Shown here in pieces: positions 1 to 9,470 of a DNA stretch of 36,823 bases. Each line of letters begins with the position of its first letter. Position 1 is the stretch's first letter. Location of the stretch: NCBI GenBank assembly GCA_944324245.1, contig CALUVO010000087.1:1-36823 (forward strand), in the 5' to 3' direction. This stretch comes from Candidatus Gastranaerophilales bacterium. GTDB lineage: Bacteria; Cyanobacteriota; Vampirovibrionia; Gastranaerophilales; Gastranaerophilaceae. Both the position numbers and the translations under genes were made by a program. The notes below the pieces were generated by a model, which was not told where the DNA came from, ran no database searches, and saw only the letters and a list, made by a program, of their open reading frames with translations.

Positions 1-125
1 AAAAAAGATTGCAAAACGACTTAAATCAAGTTGAAACTCAGCAAAAAGCTTGTGATACAGAAATCGATTCTGTTAAGAAAGTTATGGAAAAGAACATTGA
101 AAGAACTTTCAAAGTATTTTCTTAA
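1..125 (+). CDS. C-terminal end of an unknown helical protein (5' truncated)
   Basis: An open frame enters from the left edge (codons in phase from base 3) and stops at TAA 123-125, leaving about 40 residues. The tail is rich in Lys, Glu, Gln and Asn and reads like an amphipathic or coiled-coil helix, ending in RTFKVFS. A strong hairpin terminator follows at 170-210, which supports this being a real gene end. The family cannot be told from so little sequence. Confidence 0.6.
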   Translation, partial: KRLQNDLNQVETQQKACDTEIDSVKKVMEKNIERTFKVFS

Positions 126-169
126 TCATTAGTCAATAATTAATAATTACAAATATAATATCGCAAACC

Positions 170-210
170 AAATAAAACCGCTTTCAAATAAAATGAAAGC
201 GGTTTTATTT
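170..210. terminator. Bidirectional rho-independent terminator
   Basis: A perfect 17-bp inverted repeat (170-186 and 194-210) encloses a 7-nt loop. The stem has a GC core (ACCGC/GCGGT) and is flanked by A-rich and T-rich ends, so it can terminate in both directions. It sits between the gene ending at 125 and the convergent small gene 223-351. Confidence 0.9.
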
Positions 211-222
211 ATCAAAAACACT

Positions 223-351
223 TTATCTTACAGCAATTGCGTCTGCTTTATCTATTTTGTCCAAAAGAATCTCAATTTGTTCTTTTATTGCTTTTAAAAT
301 TGTACCTAAATCGAGTTTAAAGTTATAAGCACCGGGCCATAAATTTTCCAT
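223..351 (-). CDS. Small hypothetical protein, 42 residues
   Basis: Reading the minus strand from ATG at 351 to TAA at 225-223 gives a 42-residue protein that begins MENLWPGAYNFKLDLGT and continues as an amphipathic helix rich in Ile, Leu, Lys, Glu and Asp. A clear Shine-Dalgarno (TAGGAG) lies 7 nt before the ATG, and the stop is followed at once by the terminator at 170-210. Good ribosome site, correct terminator placement and sensible composition argue for a real gene. There is no signal peptide or membrane segment, and I do not recognise the family. The 193 bases between this gene and leuC hold no other gene I can support. Confidence 0.6.
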   Translation of the reverse strand: MENLWPGAYNFKLDLGTILKAIKEQIEILLDKIDKADAIAVR

Positions 352-544
352 AATATACTCCTATCTAATTTATATCCTTATACAATTAGTATCGGGAGCT
401 TTAATATAAAACTTTAGGCACATGAATACAAAAGTAAAAAAAGTTTACATTACAGATTGCCCACTCTCAATGCCTTGAACAAATACAGCAAGCATAAAAG
501 TTCTATAATCAGCTTTTTATTTGGAAAATCGTACTGATTTTGTT

Positions 545-1786
545 CTATGACACTGTAATATATCCGGTTATAGCACTATGTGCCGCAACAGCAGGCGAAC
601 ACAGGTAAATAAAGCCCTTTGTATTTCCCATTCTGCCCTGAAAATTTCTGTTTTGTGTTGCAAGACAGACCTCACCGTCTCCTAAGATACCCGCATGTAC
701 CCCGACACAAGGACCGCACCCCGGCCCAAGAATTTGAGCACCGGCATCAATCAGTATTGTTATCAAACCCTCTTCTACAGCCTGTTTATAAATATCTTTT
801 GATGCAGGAACAACTATCATTCTTACATCAGAATTAACCTGCTTTTCTTTTAAAATTTCAGCAACAATTCTTAAATCCTCTATCCTTCCGTTTGTACAAG
901 TGCCGACAAAAACCTGATTTACTTTCACGTCTTTTAGTTCTTTTGCAAGCTTTGTGTTATCTACGGTATGAGGGCACGAGACTGTAGGTTCGAGTTTTGA
1001 TGCATCAATTTCTATTACTCTTTCATAAACAGCATCTATATCAGGTTTTATTTCGACAAATTTATCTTCCCTGCCGTGTTCTTTTAAATATGCTTTTGTT
1101 TTTTCATCAGTAGCAAACAATCCTGCTTTAGCACCTGCTTCTACAGCCATGTTTGCAAGTGTAAATCTGTCTGCCATAGTCATATTTTCAATAGTAGAAC
1201 CGTGGAACTCAAGTGCTCTGTATGTTGCACCATCTGCACCTATCATTCCTATTAAATGCAGTATCAAATCCTTTGCATAAACACCTTTTTGAAATTCACC
1301 TTCGACAACAATTTTAAAAGTAGAAGGAACTTTGAGCCAGGTTTTACCAAGAGCCATAGCAACTGCAACATCAGTAGAACCCATTCCTGTAGCAAAAGCG
1401 CCTAATGCACCTGATGTACAGGTATGAGAATCAGCACCAACCAGGATTTCACCCGGATTTACAAAAGATTCCACAAGCCGCTGGTGACATACTCCGCAGC
1501 CTGTTTCTGACAAAATTGCACCGGTTTCTTTTGCAAATTCTCTTAAAACTATATGAGTGTTTGAAAGTTCTTTTCTGGGACTCGGTGATGCGTGGTCAAT
1601 AAACAATATGCAACGTTCCGGATTAGCCGGTTTCGATTTCCCGAGTTTTTTAAATTCCTGCACCATTAAAGGGCCTGTTCCGTCTTGCACCGCAGCCACA
1701 TCTACTTTTGCAATACAAAGTTCACCGGCATTTACCACATGGCCTGCATGTTTTGAAATTATTTTTTCTGCAATTGTTTGACCCAT
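545..1786 (-). CDS. leuC: 3-isopropylmalate dehydratase large subunit (aconitase superfamily)
   Basis: This 413-residue protein is a [4Fe-4S] aconitase-superfamily hydro-lyase of the shorter archaeal/bacterial LeuC-homoaconitase branch. LeuC with LeuD isomerises 2- to 3-isopropylmalate in leucine synthesis. The cluster cysteines are visible: C297 in VFVGTCTNGR and C357/C360 in GPGCGPC. The substrate-side segments GADSHTCTSGALGAFATGMG and NRNFQGRMG are also present. It starts at ATG 1786 behind a weak AAGAGAAT ribosome site. No leuD or leuB lies next to it: downstream there is only the 42-codon gene. The small subunit must therefore be elsewhere, and a homoaconitase or related role cannot be excluded from this subunit alone. 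Superfamily assignment is very secure; the exact substrate is less so. Confidence 0.88.
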   Translation of the reverse strand: MGQTIAEKIISKHAGHVVNAGELCIAKVDVAAVQDGTGPLMVQEFKKLGKSKPANPERCILFIDHASPSPRKELSNTHIVLREFAKETGAILSETGCGVCHQRLVESFVNPGEILVGADSHTCTSGALGAFATGMGSTDVAVAMALGKTWLKVPSTFKIVVEGEFQKGVYAKDLILHLIGMIGADGATYRALEFHGSTIENMTMADRFTLANMAVEAGAKAGLFATDEKTKAYLKEHGREDKFVEIKPDIDAVYERVIEIDASKLEPTVSCPHTVDNTKLAKELKDVKVNQVFVGTCTNGRIEDLRIVAEILKEKQVNSDVRMIVVPASKDIYKQAVEEGLITILIDAGAQILGPGCGPCVGVHAGILGDGEVCLATQNRNFQGRMGNTKGFIYLCSPAVAAHSAITGYITVS

Positions 1787-1988
1787 ATTATTCTCTTTTC
1801 TTAAACTCCAATACCTGCATTAATAATATCAAATTTGTGCATTATTTGTACAGCTATAAAATTAATGTTAAATTATGTAAATATATACAAAGTATATGTT
1901 ATATATATTCAAGTTAGGGCATTATATTAATGTAGCCAATTCTCTTTATACTTTCTCTTCCACTCCTTTTCTCCATGATGAAAACTTT

Positions 1989-2020
1989 GCCGGCTGATGT
2001 GTAAGTCAGACGGCTTTTTC
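1989..2020 (+). terminator. Terminator-like hairpin in the gap 1787-2118, possible end of a small RNA
   Basis: GCCGGCTGA (1989-1997) pairs with TCAGACGGC (2006-2014) around an 8-nt loop, with one internal G-A mismatch, and is followed by a T-rich run (2014-2022). This is a good plus-strand terminator, yet no plus-strand coding region ends here. The upstream side (about 1840-1990) is AT-rich with promoter-like hexamers (TTGTAC, 17 nt, TAAATT near 1848-1876). The rest of the 332-base gap shows no ORF I can support. It may end a small untranslated RNA, or act in the leader of the gene starting at 2119. Confidence 0.5.
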
Positions 2021-2118
2021 TTTGCCTTCTTATATTGATATTTCAATAATTAAGATGATTACTTTCTTTTTATAAATATTATAATAAATATGTATATTAA
2101 TATGCACGAAAGTATTAA

Positions 2119-5100
2119 ATGATTTGCCCCAAATGTAAAACGCCAATAGGTGAAAATGAACTTGTCTGCCCGAAATGTAAAAAGGTTTTGAGGCTGCAAT
2201 GCCCTGTATGCGGTGCTGTTACAAAAAATACAGTATGTGACAAATGCGGGAATGTGATTCTTAACAAATGCTATAAATGCGGCAAGCTCAACTCAACAAC
2301 ACATGAAAAATGTCCGAAATGCGGACTTGATATTAATGCAAGTATTGGCTTAAGAGAATCTTTAATAGAAGAATTTGCAGCGCTCACAATAGAAATAACA
2401 AATTTTGAAGAAATAAGAAACGTACTGAGAAGCGACAAATTAAAGAATAAATTCAAGAAAAATTTCTATGAAATGATAAAAAAAGCTGCTTCTTCTAAAA
2501 AACTCCGTGTACAAATTATAGAAGACACTTTTATTATAAGATTTTGCAAAGACTACAGTTTTGTTGATTCCTGTAAATCAGCTATAGATTTTTCTATTTA
2601 TATAGCGCAAACGGTTGCCGAAATTAACAAAAAATTATTTGATGCCAAAGGTATTGAGCTCAAAACACAGATGGCAGTACAAAAAAGAGATGTGTACTCT
2701 AAACCTTCTGAATACAAATCAGGACTTAATATAAATATAGTCTACTCATCTAATGCCAATGCGCATAGATTCCACAATACAGAGGTTGTTGTTGACTCGT
2801 TTGTTTATCAGGCTGCAAAACTGGATTACCCGTTCCAGTCGTTGAGTGCGGTATATGTCAAAAACTGCATGGTGATGTTTTTTGAACTTATACTGCATCA
2901 AATAATAAAACCCCGCAAAGAAAAGAAAATTGACGCAAATAAAATTACACTCCCGAAAAATATTGATTATGAACCGGACGAAGAAGAGAATGAATCCAAT
3001 TTAATTAACTTCAAAAGTCTTAATTGCACATTTATAAAAGCAAAACAGCAAAATCTGCTTAATGAAATATCCAAAATTCATAATAAAAATATCGAAAACC
3101 CTATAATATCAGTACGTTCTTCGCAAAGAAACGGAAAGCTCAATCTAATTTCACTTGACGAGATAAAAAACATATACTCTGATTATAATCTGGTAAGATT
3201 CGCCTGTCCCAAAGCTAACAAATATACAGCATACGGGCTTTTTAAGCAAATGGTGCTTGCATACAGAGGTAGTGATGAGTTTTCTGTACTGACAAATCCT
3301 TCGTTAATTGACAAAATAACGGATAATCAAAATATAAAAGATTTATTAAAGATGAATATTACATCTCAGACTCATCCTGAGGATATGAGGTATTCATATT
3401 TTGAGTCTTTTACAAAATTTATAGCATCAATTCCTTACAAAACAGTTTTTGTTATAGATGATTTTGAAAATGCTGATGAGGGTTCTTTAGATATACTAAA
3501 ATATCTGTACGAAAATGATATGCTTTCCAATGTCGGATTTATTATTTCATGCGATGAAAAATATTCTCTTCACAGAAAAATTTACAGGCTTATGACAGCG
3601 CCGAACTATTTTGAAATAGAAATAAGACCCTCTTCAAATAAAAACATACTGCAAAATAATATTGAAAAGCTCCAAAATATAAAAGAAACCTTCTTTGTTG
3701 AAAAAGTACTTGAAAATACAAAAGGGTCATTTTTCTATTTTGAGGAAGCAATAAAATACCTGAAAGATAACTCTGTAATAGAACTCAAAAACAACAAATA
3801 TGTAATACTAAAAGAAAGAATGATTGTAATCCCGTATAATCTGAATGAATTGGTACAAAAAAGAATTTCGTACTTAAAAACAGAAGAAAATGCCTTTGAA
3901 TTATATGCTTCATTACTGTTAACCGGAGAAAAACTGCCCGTAAGTATTCTCGCATCATTAGGCATACCTGATGCAATTAAGGTATTGAAATATCTTGAGA
4001 CACAGGAATTTTTAAAAATTGTACAGGATAAAGAAATAATCTTAAATAATTATAATTTGTACAGAGATAATTTAATTTCTGCGTGTGAAAAGCAAGAAAT
4101 TGAAACTATTGCCAACAGTCTGCTGGAGCATATTTATATAAATATAAAAATTTCAAACAGTACAAAAGCAATAATTCTTGAATATGCAAATCTAAAAAAA
4201 GAAGCCTTTGCCCACTGGCATGCACTGGCAATGATTTCAGGGCAGATAGGTGATTTTTCTGCTTATTTAAATTGCACAAATAAATTTTTATCTCTTGTTG
4301 ATAATGTAATAGATGCTGATACAGATAAAACTGTAGATCAGGTAAAAATGGAGGTTTATACAGAACTTGCTTCATTGATGTACAAATATTATCCTGACAA
4401 AATCATGTCATTTTTACAGACACTTTTATCAAGCCGGGAAATTCAAAACGATGACAAAAAACTCAGAGAAATCTCTAACAAACTTGTACAGAGCTGCTTG
4501 ATGAGCGGAAACTATAACAATGCACTGGAATACATAGGACAGCTTATTTCAAGAACTCCTGCAGGTAGTTTTAATCCAAAAGATAAAAATTTTAACTTGA
4601 ACTATTTTCTTATAAATCTGGTTACGCTTGAAATTTACTTTAATCTCGGACGTCTCAATGAATGTATAGATTTAGGAGATGAACTATTCAAATATATTGA
4701 TATAAAAAATCCAACAGAGGCAATAGTTCCTGAAGGTTTTTCTAAAAAACAATTTGAAGATGCGCTTTTAGATGCATTATTTTTCATTTCAGCGTCCAGA
4801 ATTATTCAACTAAAACAGGATTCTAGAGAATTTTTCAACAAAATTATAAATACAACTCAACAAAGCTATACCTGTTTTCAGATACTGGCTCTGTTTATGG
4901 ACTTTTTTGAAGGGCATGATATTACACAGAAATTAAACGCTCTGGAAAAAAATCCACATCAGGATAAATATGCAGAAATTTTAATTCCGGTATTAAAAGG
5001 TTTGGTTTGCTGGCGAATGAAAGACTGGGAATCACTGGCAAACTTTATTTATGATGCAAAATTAAAATCATCGTATTTACATTTACACCAGATTGAAAGT

Positions 5101-5595
5101 TTTTGCGAATTGATGATAGGTCTTGCATATCTAAAGCTGTCTAATCTAAAAAAAGCAAAACAGATTTTCTACAATATCCTTGAAACCTCTGAATCTAAAG
5201 GTCTGAAAAATATAACATATCTATGCTGGCTCTTAATTACGGAAGCTGAATTTACCGATGGAAATCAGGAAATGGCAATAGGACTATTGAATAATTCTAT
5301 CTTGAATATAGAAAGCGATGAAAATGCAAGCAAACTTTTTATTCTCGCATTTAAAACTCTCTCATCAGAACTTGCAATTAATCTAAAAACGAATATTGAA
5401 CAGGCGCTTTTCTGTGCAGAACAGGCTTTTGACATAGCGTATAAAGAAAAACTGTATGTTTATTTAACGCAAATTGCCAACATGCTTATGTATCTTTATA
5501 ATGTTATAATTAATTCACAAAATGATGAAAATACAATAAATCATTTTAAAATGAAAATATCCAATCTGAGCAGTACCATGGCTCAGTTTAGATAA
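2119..5595 (+). CDS. Large signalling protein: three zinc ribbons, cyclase-like domain, AAA/STAND-type ATPase, TPR-like tail
   Basis: This 1158-residue protein is probably a cytoplasmic signal-transduction scaffold. It opens with three zinc ribbons: C3/C6/C17/C20, C28/C31/C40/C43 and C51/C54/C65/C68. Residues about 80-265 resemble a class III adenylate/guanylate cyclase domain: AALTIEITNFEEI matches the first metal-site strand and IIEDTFIIRF the second. The first Asp is Glu92 and the Gly before the second Asp is Glu, so cyclase activity is doubtful. Residues about 310-560 look like the AAA ATPase common in cyclase-ATPase-TPR and LuxR-type regulators, with Walker B at VFVIDDFENAD (D447/D448). 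The Walker A site is eroded: it reads SSQRNGKLNL around K340. The remaining roughly 550 residues are helical and TPR-like. No strong ribosome site precedes the ATG. The gene at 5609 follows 13 nt later, probably in the same transcript. Domain architecture is fairly sure; activity is unknown. Confidence 0.75.
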   Translation: MICPKCKTPIGENELVCPKCKKVLRLQCPVCGAVTKNTVCDKCGNVILNKCYKCGKLNSTTHEKCPKCGLDINASIGLRESLIEEFAALTIEITNFEEIRNVLRSDKLKNKFKKNFYEMIKKAASSKKLRVQIIEDTFIIRFCKDYSFVDSCKSAIDFSIYIAQTVAEINKKLFDAKGIELKTQMAVQKRDVYSKPSEYKSGLNINIVYSSNANAHRFHNTEVVVDSFVYQAAKLDYPFQSLSAVYVKNCMVMFFELILHQIIKPRKEKKIDANKITLPKNIDYEPDEEENESNLINFKSLNCTFIKAKQQNLLNEISKIHNKNIENPIISVRSSQRNGKLNLISLDEIKNIYSDYNLVRFACPKANKYTAYGLFKQMVLAYRGSDEFSVLTNPSLIDKITDNQNIKDLLKMNITSQTHPEDMRYSYFESFTKFIASIPYKTVFVIDDFENADEGSLDILKYLYENDMLSNVGFIISCDEKYSLHRKIYRLMTAPNYFEIEIRPSSNKNILQNNIEKLQNIKETFFVEKVLENTKGSFFYFEEAIKYLKDNSVIELKNNKYVILKERMIVIPYNLNELVQKRISYLKTEENAFELYASLLLTGEKLPVSILASLGIPDAIKVLKYLETQEFLKIVQDKEIILNNYNLYRDNLISACEKQEIETIANSLLEHIYINIKISNSTKAIILEYANLKKEAFAHWHALAMISGQIGDFSAYLNCTNKFLSLVDNVIDADTDKTVDQVKMEVYTELASLMYKYYPDKIMSFLQTLLSSREIQNDDKKLREISNKLVQSCLMSGNYNNALEYIGQLISRTPAGSFNPKDKNFNLNYFLINLVTLEIYFNLGRLNECIDLGDELFKYIDIKNPTEAIVPEGFSKKQFEDALLDALFFISASRIIQLKQDSREFFNKIINTTQQSYTCFQILALFMDFFEGHDITQKLNALEKNPHQDKYAEILIPVLKGLVCWRMKDWESLANFIYDAKLKSSYLHLHQIESFCELMIGLAYLKLSNLKKAKQIFYNILETSESKGLKNITYLCWLLITEAEFTDGNQEMAIGLLNNSILNIESDENASKLFILAFKTLSSELAINLKTNIEQALFCAEQAFDIAYKEKLYVYLTQIANMLMYLYNVIINSQNDENTINHFKMKISNLSSTMAQFR

Positions 5596-5608
5596 TTAAG
5601 GGTTTTAT

Positions 5609-6178
5609 ATGAAAAATAAATTTGCTGTTTTTTGCTTGCTGCTTCTTCTTTTTAATACAAATTTATCAGCATTTGCTGCCGTAATAACAGAGCAAAACGA
5701 CTACATAAAAGCGCAGATTGAATCAAAAGATTTGCACAGCCGCCTGTCACAGACGTATACAGGCTATGAATGCGTTATAAAAAATATTTACGATAAACCT
5801 GTTACCATTGACAATATTACAGTCTGGGATAATGCAAATTCAACTGTGGCCTATTTGTCCGTAAAAAGAACAGCAAAAGATGCGGCAAATGATGTATTTT
5901 CTACAGGAAAAAACATTGCACTCCAGACCTTTGGTTTGTCTTTAATCGGTTCTGCAGTTGTATCACCGTTTGCAATATTGAGTAACAGGATAGGCAACAA
6001 CCAGGCACAAAAAGAAGCGCAGAAATATGACAAAATTATTTCCGCAAAAACAACTATCGACCCGGGCAAAGAGATTACAATACGAACAATGGCACTGAAA
6101 AAATATATTCCTTATATAAGGATTACATTTGTTAATCCTCTTACCGATGAAAATATGGTGCTTGAATTAAAAAAATAA
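5609..6178 (+). CDS. Small secreted or membrane-associated protein of unknown function
   Basis: This 189-residue protein has a typical signal peptide (KNK, then a long Leu/Phe-rich core, then a possible cut after SAFA at about residue 23). There is no lipobox cysteine. The mature part has a beta-rich first half (residues 30-85, with DNITVWDN), a hydrophobic Gly/Ala segment at about 108-128 that could be a membrane helix or hairpin, and a second beta-rich part ending in MVLELKK. An AAGGG ribosome site precedes the ATG. It lies 13 nt behind the zinc-ribbon/ATPase gene and ends in a shared terminator, so the two are likely co-transcribed and this may be a secreted partner of that protein. I do not recognise the family. 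Confidence 0.7.
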   Translation: MKNKFAVFCLLLLLFNTNLSAFAAVITEQNDYIKAQIESKDLHSRLSQTYTGYECVIKNIYDKPVTIDNITVWDNANSTVAYLSVKRTAKDAANDVFSTGKNIALQTFGLSLIGSAVVSPFAILSNRIGNNQAQKEAQKYDKIISAKTTIDPGKEITIRTMALKKYIPYIRITFVNPLTDENMVLELKK

Positions 6179-6215
6179 AAGAGCTTAAATTATAACTAAT
6201 TCAAGCTCTTTTATT
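6174..6215. terminator. Bidirectional terminator between convergent genes
   Basis: The 13-bp arms AATAAAAGAGCTT (6174-6186) and AAGCTCTTTTATT (6203-6215) pair perfectly, and their A/T-rich outer ends serve both strands. It separates the secreted-protein gene from gdhA and overlaps the stop codon of the former. Confidence 0.85.
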
Positions 6216-6234
6216 AAGGTTTTATCTGTTATGA

Positions 6235-7581
<1,347 letters not shown>

Positions 7582-7624
7582 TTAACTCCTTGACCGTACA
7601 GGTCTTTGACTGATTTTGTGAAAA

Positions 7625-7635
7625 AATTATATCAC
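7625..7635 (-). promoter_or_regulatory. Probable gdhA promoter (extended -10)
   Basis: On the minus strand TGATATAAT forms an extended -10 (TATAAT at 7630-7625) about 47 nt upstream of the gdhA start codon. No convincing -35 hexamer stands 17 nt further up, which is normal for extended -10 promoters. Confidence 0.45.
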
Positions 7636-7790
7636 GTTTTTTTTCAATTTCTCGGGATGTAAATATTTTCTTTATATCTTACTTTAATTAATATTATATT
7701 TTTGATTTTTAGGGTACAATTTTTTTGTATGGCATATTTGCTATAAATAAGCCAGAACCGGTAACCAGACAAAATAGGATAAATTATAAG

Positions 7791-9179
7791 ATGAATACAG
7801 CATCACAATACAATGTAGCAATTATTGGCGCAGGTCCGGCAGGCATTTTTGCTGCTCTTGAGATAACGAAATTGAAACCTGACTGGAAGGTTATAATTGT
7901 AGAAAAAGGTTTAAAAATAGAAGAAAGAAAATGTTTTTTAAGAGAAGGCGTAAAAAAATGCCTTAACTGCAAAACATGCGGATTGTTATGCGGCTGGGGA
8001 GGAGCAGGTGCATTCTCAGACGGGAAACTTACTCTTACACCTGATGTCGGCGGACATTTGCTCGATTATATGGATAGAGATTCTGTTGAGAATCTTATTA
8101 AATACACAGACGACATGTATCTAAAATTCGGCGCAACAGATGAGGTATTTGGCACAAATCGTGATGATTTCGCCGAAATAGAACGTGCTGCAACACTTGC
8201 AGAACTAAAGCTTGTTCATTCACCCGTCAGACATCTGGGTACGGAAAGAAGTCTCGGTGTCTTAAAAAATATGCAGGATTACCTAAATGAAAGAGTTACA
8301 ATATTAAATAAAAAAACAGCTGCAAGCCTGATTGTAGAAAATGAACAGGTAAAAGGATTTGTAACATCTGACGGAGAAGAAATACGATCTGAATATCTTA
8401 TAATAGCACCGGGCAGAGAAGGCGCTGACTGGCTGACAAAAGAATTTGCAAAAAACAAAATCGGTATGGTTAATAATGCTGTGGATGTGGGTGTACGTGT
8501 AGAACTTCCTGCGCCTGTATTCTCACATATTACAGACAAATTATATGAATCAAAACTTGTTTATTATTCAAAAACATTCGGCGATGAAGTGAGAACCTTC
8601 TGTATGAACCCGTACGGTGAAGTAGTTGCAGAGAATTACAGCGGTATTGCAACAGTTAACGGACATAGCTATGCGGAAAAAAGAACTCAAAATACCAACT
8701 TTGCACTTCTTGTAAGCGAAAGATTTACAGAACCCTTTAAGGAGCCTATCGCATACGGGCAGCACGTAGCAAGACTGGCGAATATGCTCTCAGGCGGTAT
8801 TCTTGTACAAAGATTCGGCGATTTACTGGATGGCAGACGTTCTACTCCAGACAGAATCAAATCAAGCACTATCACACCGACATTACAATGTGCAACCCCA
8901 GGAGACTTGAGTCTGGTTCTGCCTTATAGACAAATGACAGCAATTATAGAAATGCTTCAGGCTCTGGACAAAATAGCTCCAGGAGTTGCCTCAAGATACA
9001 CACTTCTTTATGGTATAGAAGTTAAATTCTACTCAGGTCGTGTAAAACTCACAAAAGAGCTTGAAACAGAACAGGTTAAAAATCTCTTTACAATAGGTGA
9101 CGGAGCAGGCGTAACAAGAGGCTTGATTCAAGCATCCGCCTCAGGCGTACACGCAGCAAGAATAATTTGTTCCAGATAA
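7791..9179 (+). CDS. FAD-dependent dehydrogenase of the COG2509 type
   Basis: The 462-residue product has an N-terminal FAD-binding Rossmann motif (IIGAGPAG, residues 11-18) with the acidic end of strand 2 in IIVEKG. A cysteine-rich stretch (KKCLNCKTCGLLCGWGGAG) follows, and a C-terminal second FAD motif reads NLFTIGDGAGVTRGL. This arrangement is that of the uncharacterised FAD dehydrogenases in COG2509 (NAD(P)/FAD-dependent oxidoreductases). Substrate is unknown. I chose ATG 7791, since it has an AGGAT site about 10 nt upstream and directly precedes the flavin-binding strand. An upstream TTG at 7725 keeps the frame open but adds an unconserved-looking leader. The gene is monocistronic and divergent from gdhA. 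The cysteine cluster could hold metal or a disulfide; that is inference. Confidence 0.85.
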   Translation: MNTASQYNVAIIGAGPAGIFAALEITKLKPDWKVIIVEKGLKIEERKCFLREGVKKCLNCKTCGLLCGWGGAGAFSDGKLTLTPDVGGHLLDYMDRDSVENLIKYTDDMYLKFGATDEVFGTNRDDFAEIERAATLAELKLVHSPVRHLGTERSLGVLKNMQDYLNERVTILNKKTAASLIVENEQVKGFVTSDGEEIRSEYLIIAPGREGADWLTKEFAKNKIGMVNNAVDVGVRVELPAPVFSHITDKLYESKLVYYSKTFGDEVRTFCMNPYGEVVAENYSGIATVNGHSYAEKRTQNTNFALLVSERFTEPFKEPIAYGQHVARLANMLSGGILVQRFGDLLDGRRSTPDRIKSSTITPTLQCATPGDLSLVLPYRQMTAIIEMLQALDKIAPGVASRYTLLYGIEVKFYSGRVKLTKELETEQVKNLFTIGDGAGVTRGLIQASASGVHAARIICSR

Positions 9180-9290
9180 AAACCGGTTAACTTCATCTAG
9201 TCTAATGGCACTGTTTTTGCCGGCATATTTATTCGGCAGAGTGGTTACACTTCCAGCTTGCGGAAAAAACTCTGTCGAGAATTTACTAAA

Positions 9291-9324
9291 AATAAAAAGC
9301 CGCTATCTTAAAAAGAAAACGGCT
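9291..9324 (-). terminator. Minus-strand terminator-like hairpin without an obvious gene
   Basis: On the minus strand AGCCG (9324-9320) pairs with CGGCT (9302-9298), with an inner TCTT/AAGA pairing, followed by a T-rich tail at 9297-9291. It would end minus-strand transcription, but no minus-strand gene is visible in 9325-9470. Just beside it, CAGAGT (9237-9242) pairs with ACTCTG (9269-9274) around a nested TTCC/GGAA stem (9251-9265). Confidence 0.4.
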
Positions 9325-9433
9325 GTAAAGTAAACAGTTTACGAGTGAGAGTGGAATATGCACAGTTTTATATTATGCAATTGATATAAAATCTTAAATT
9401 ACCCGTGTGTATAAAATTTATTATTATTTGGGA

Positions 9434-9439
9434 TATAAT
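9434..9439 (+). promoter_or_regulatory. Probable -10 element for the 9471 gene
   Basis: A perfect TATAAT stands 31 nt before the ATG at 9471, with the ribosome site GAAGGAG between. The -35 region is poor. Confidence 0.4.
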
Positions 9440-9470
9440 TTTTAAAGAGAGTTGAAGGAGCTTTATAAAA

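Noticed and set aside
361-544. Short plus-strand frame starting MNTKVKKVYITDC near 422
   Set aside because: Only 18 codons, no ribosome site, and no continuation in another frame that matches a family.
545-1786. Aconitase (TCA cycle) as the function of the LeuC-like protein
   Set aside because: At 413 residues it lacks the C-terminal swivel domain that single-chain aconitases carry; it fits the split large subunit family.
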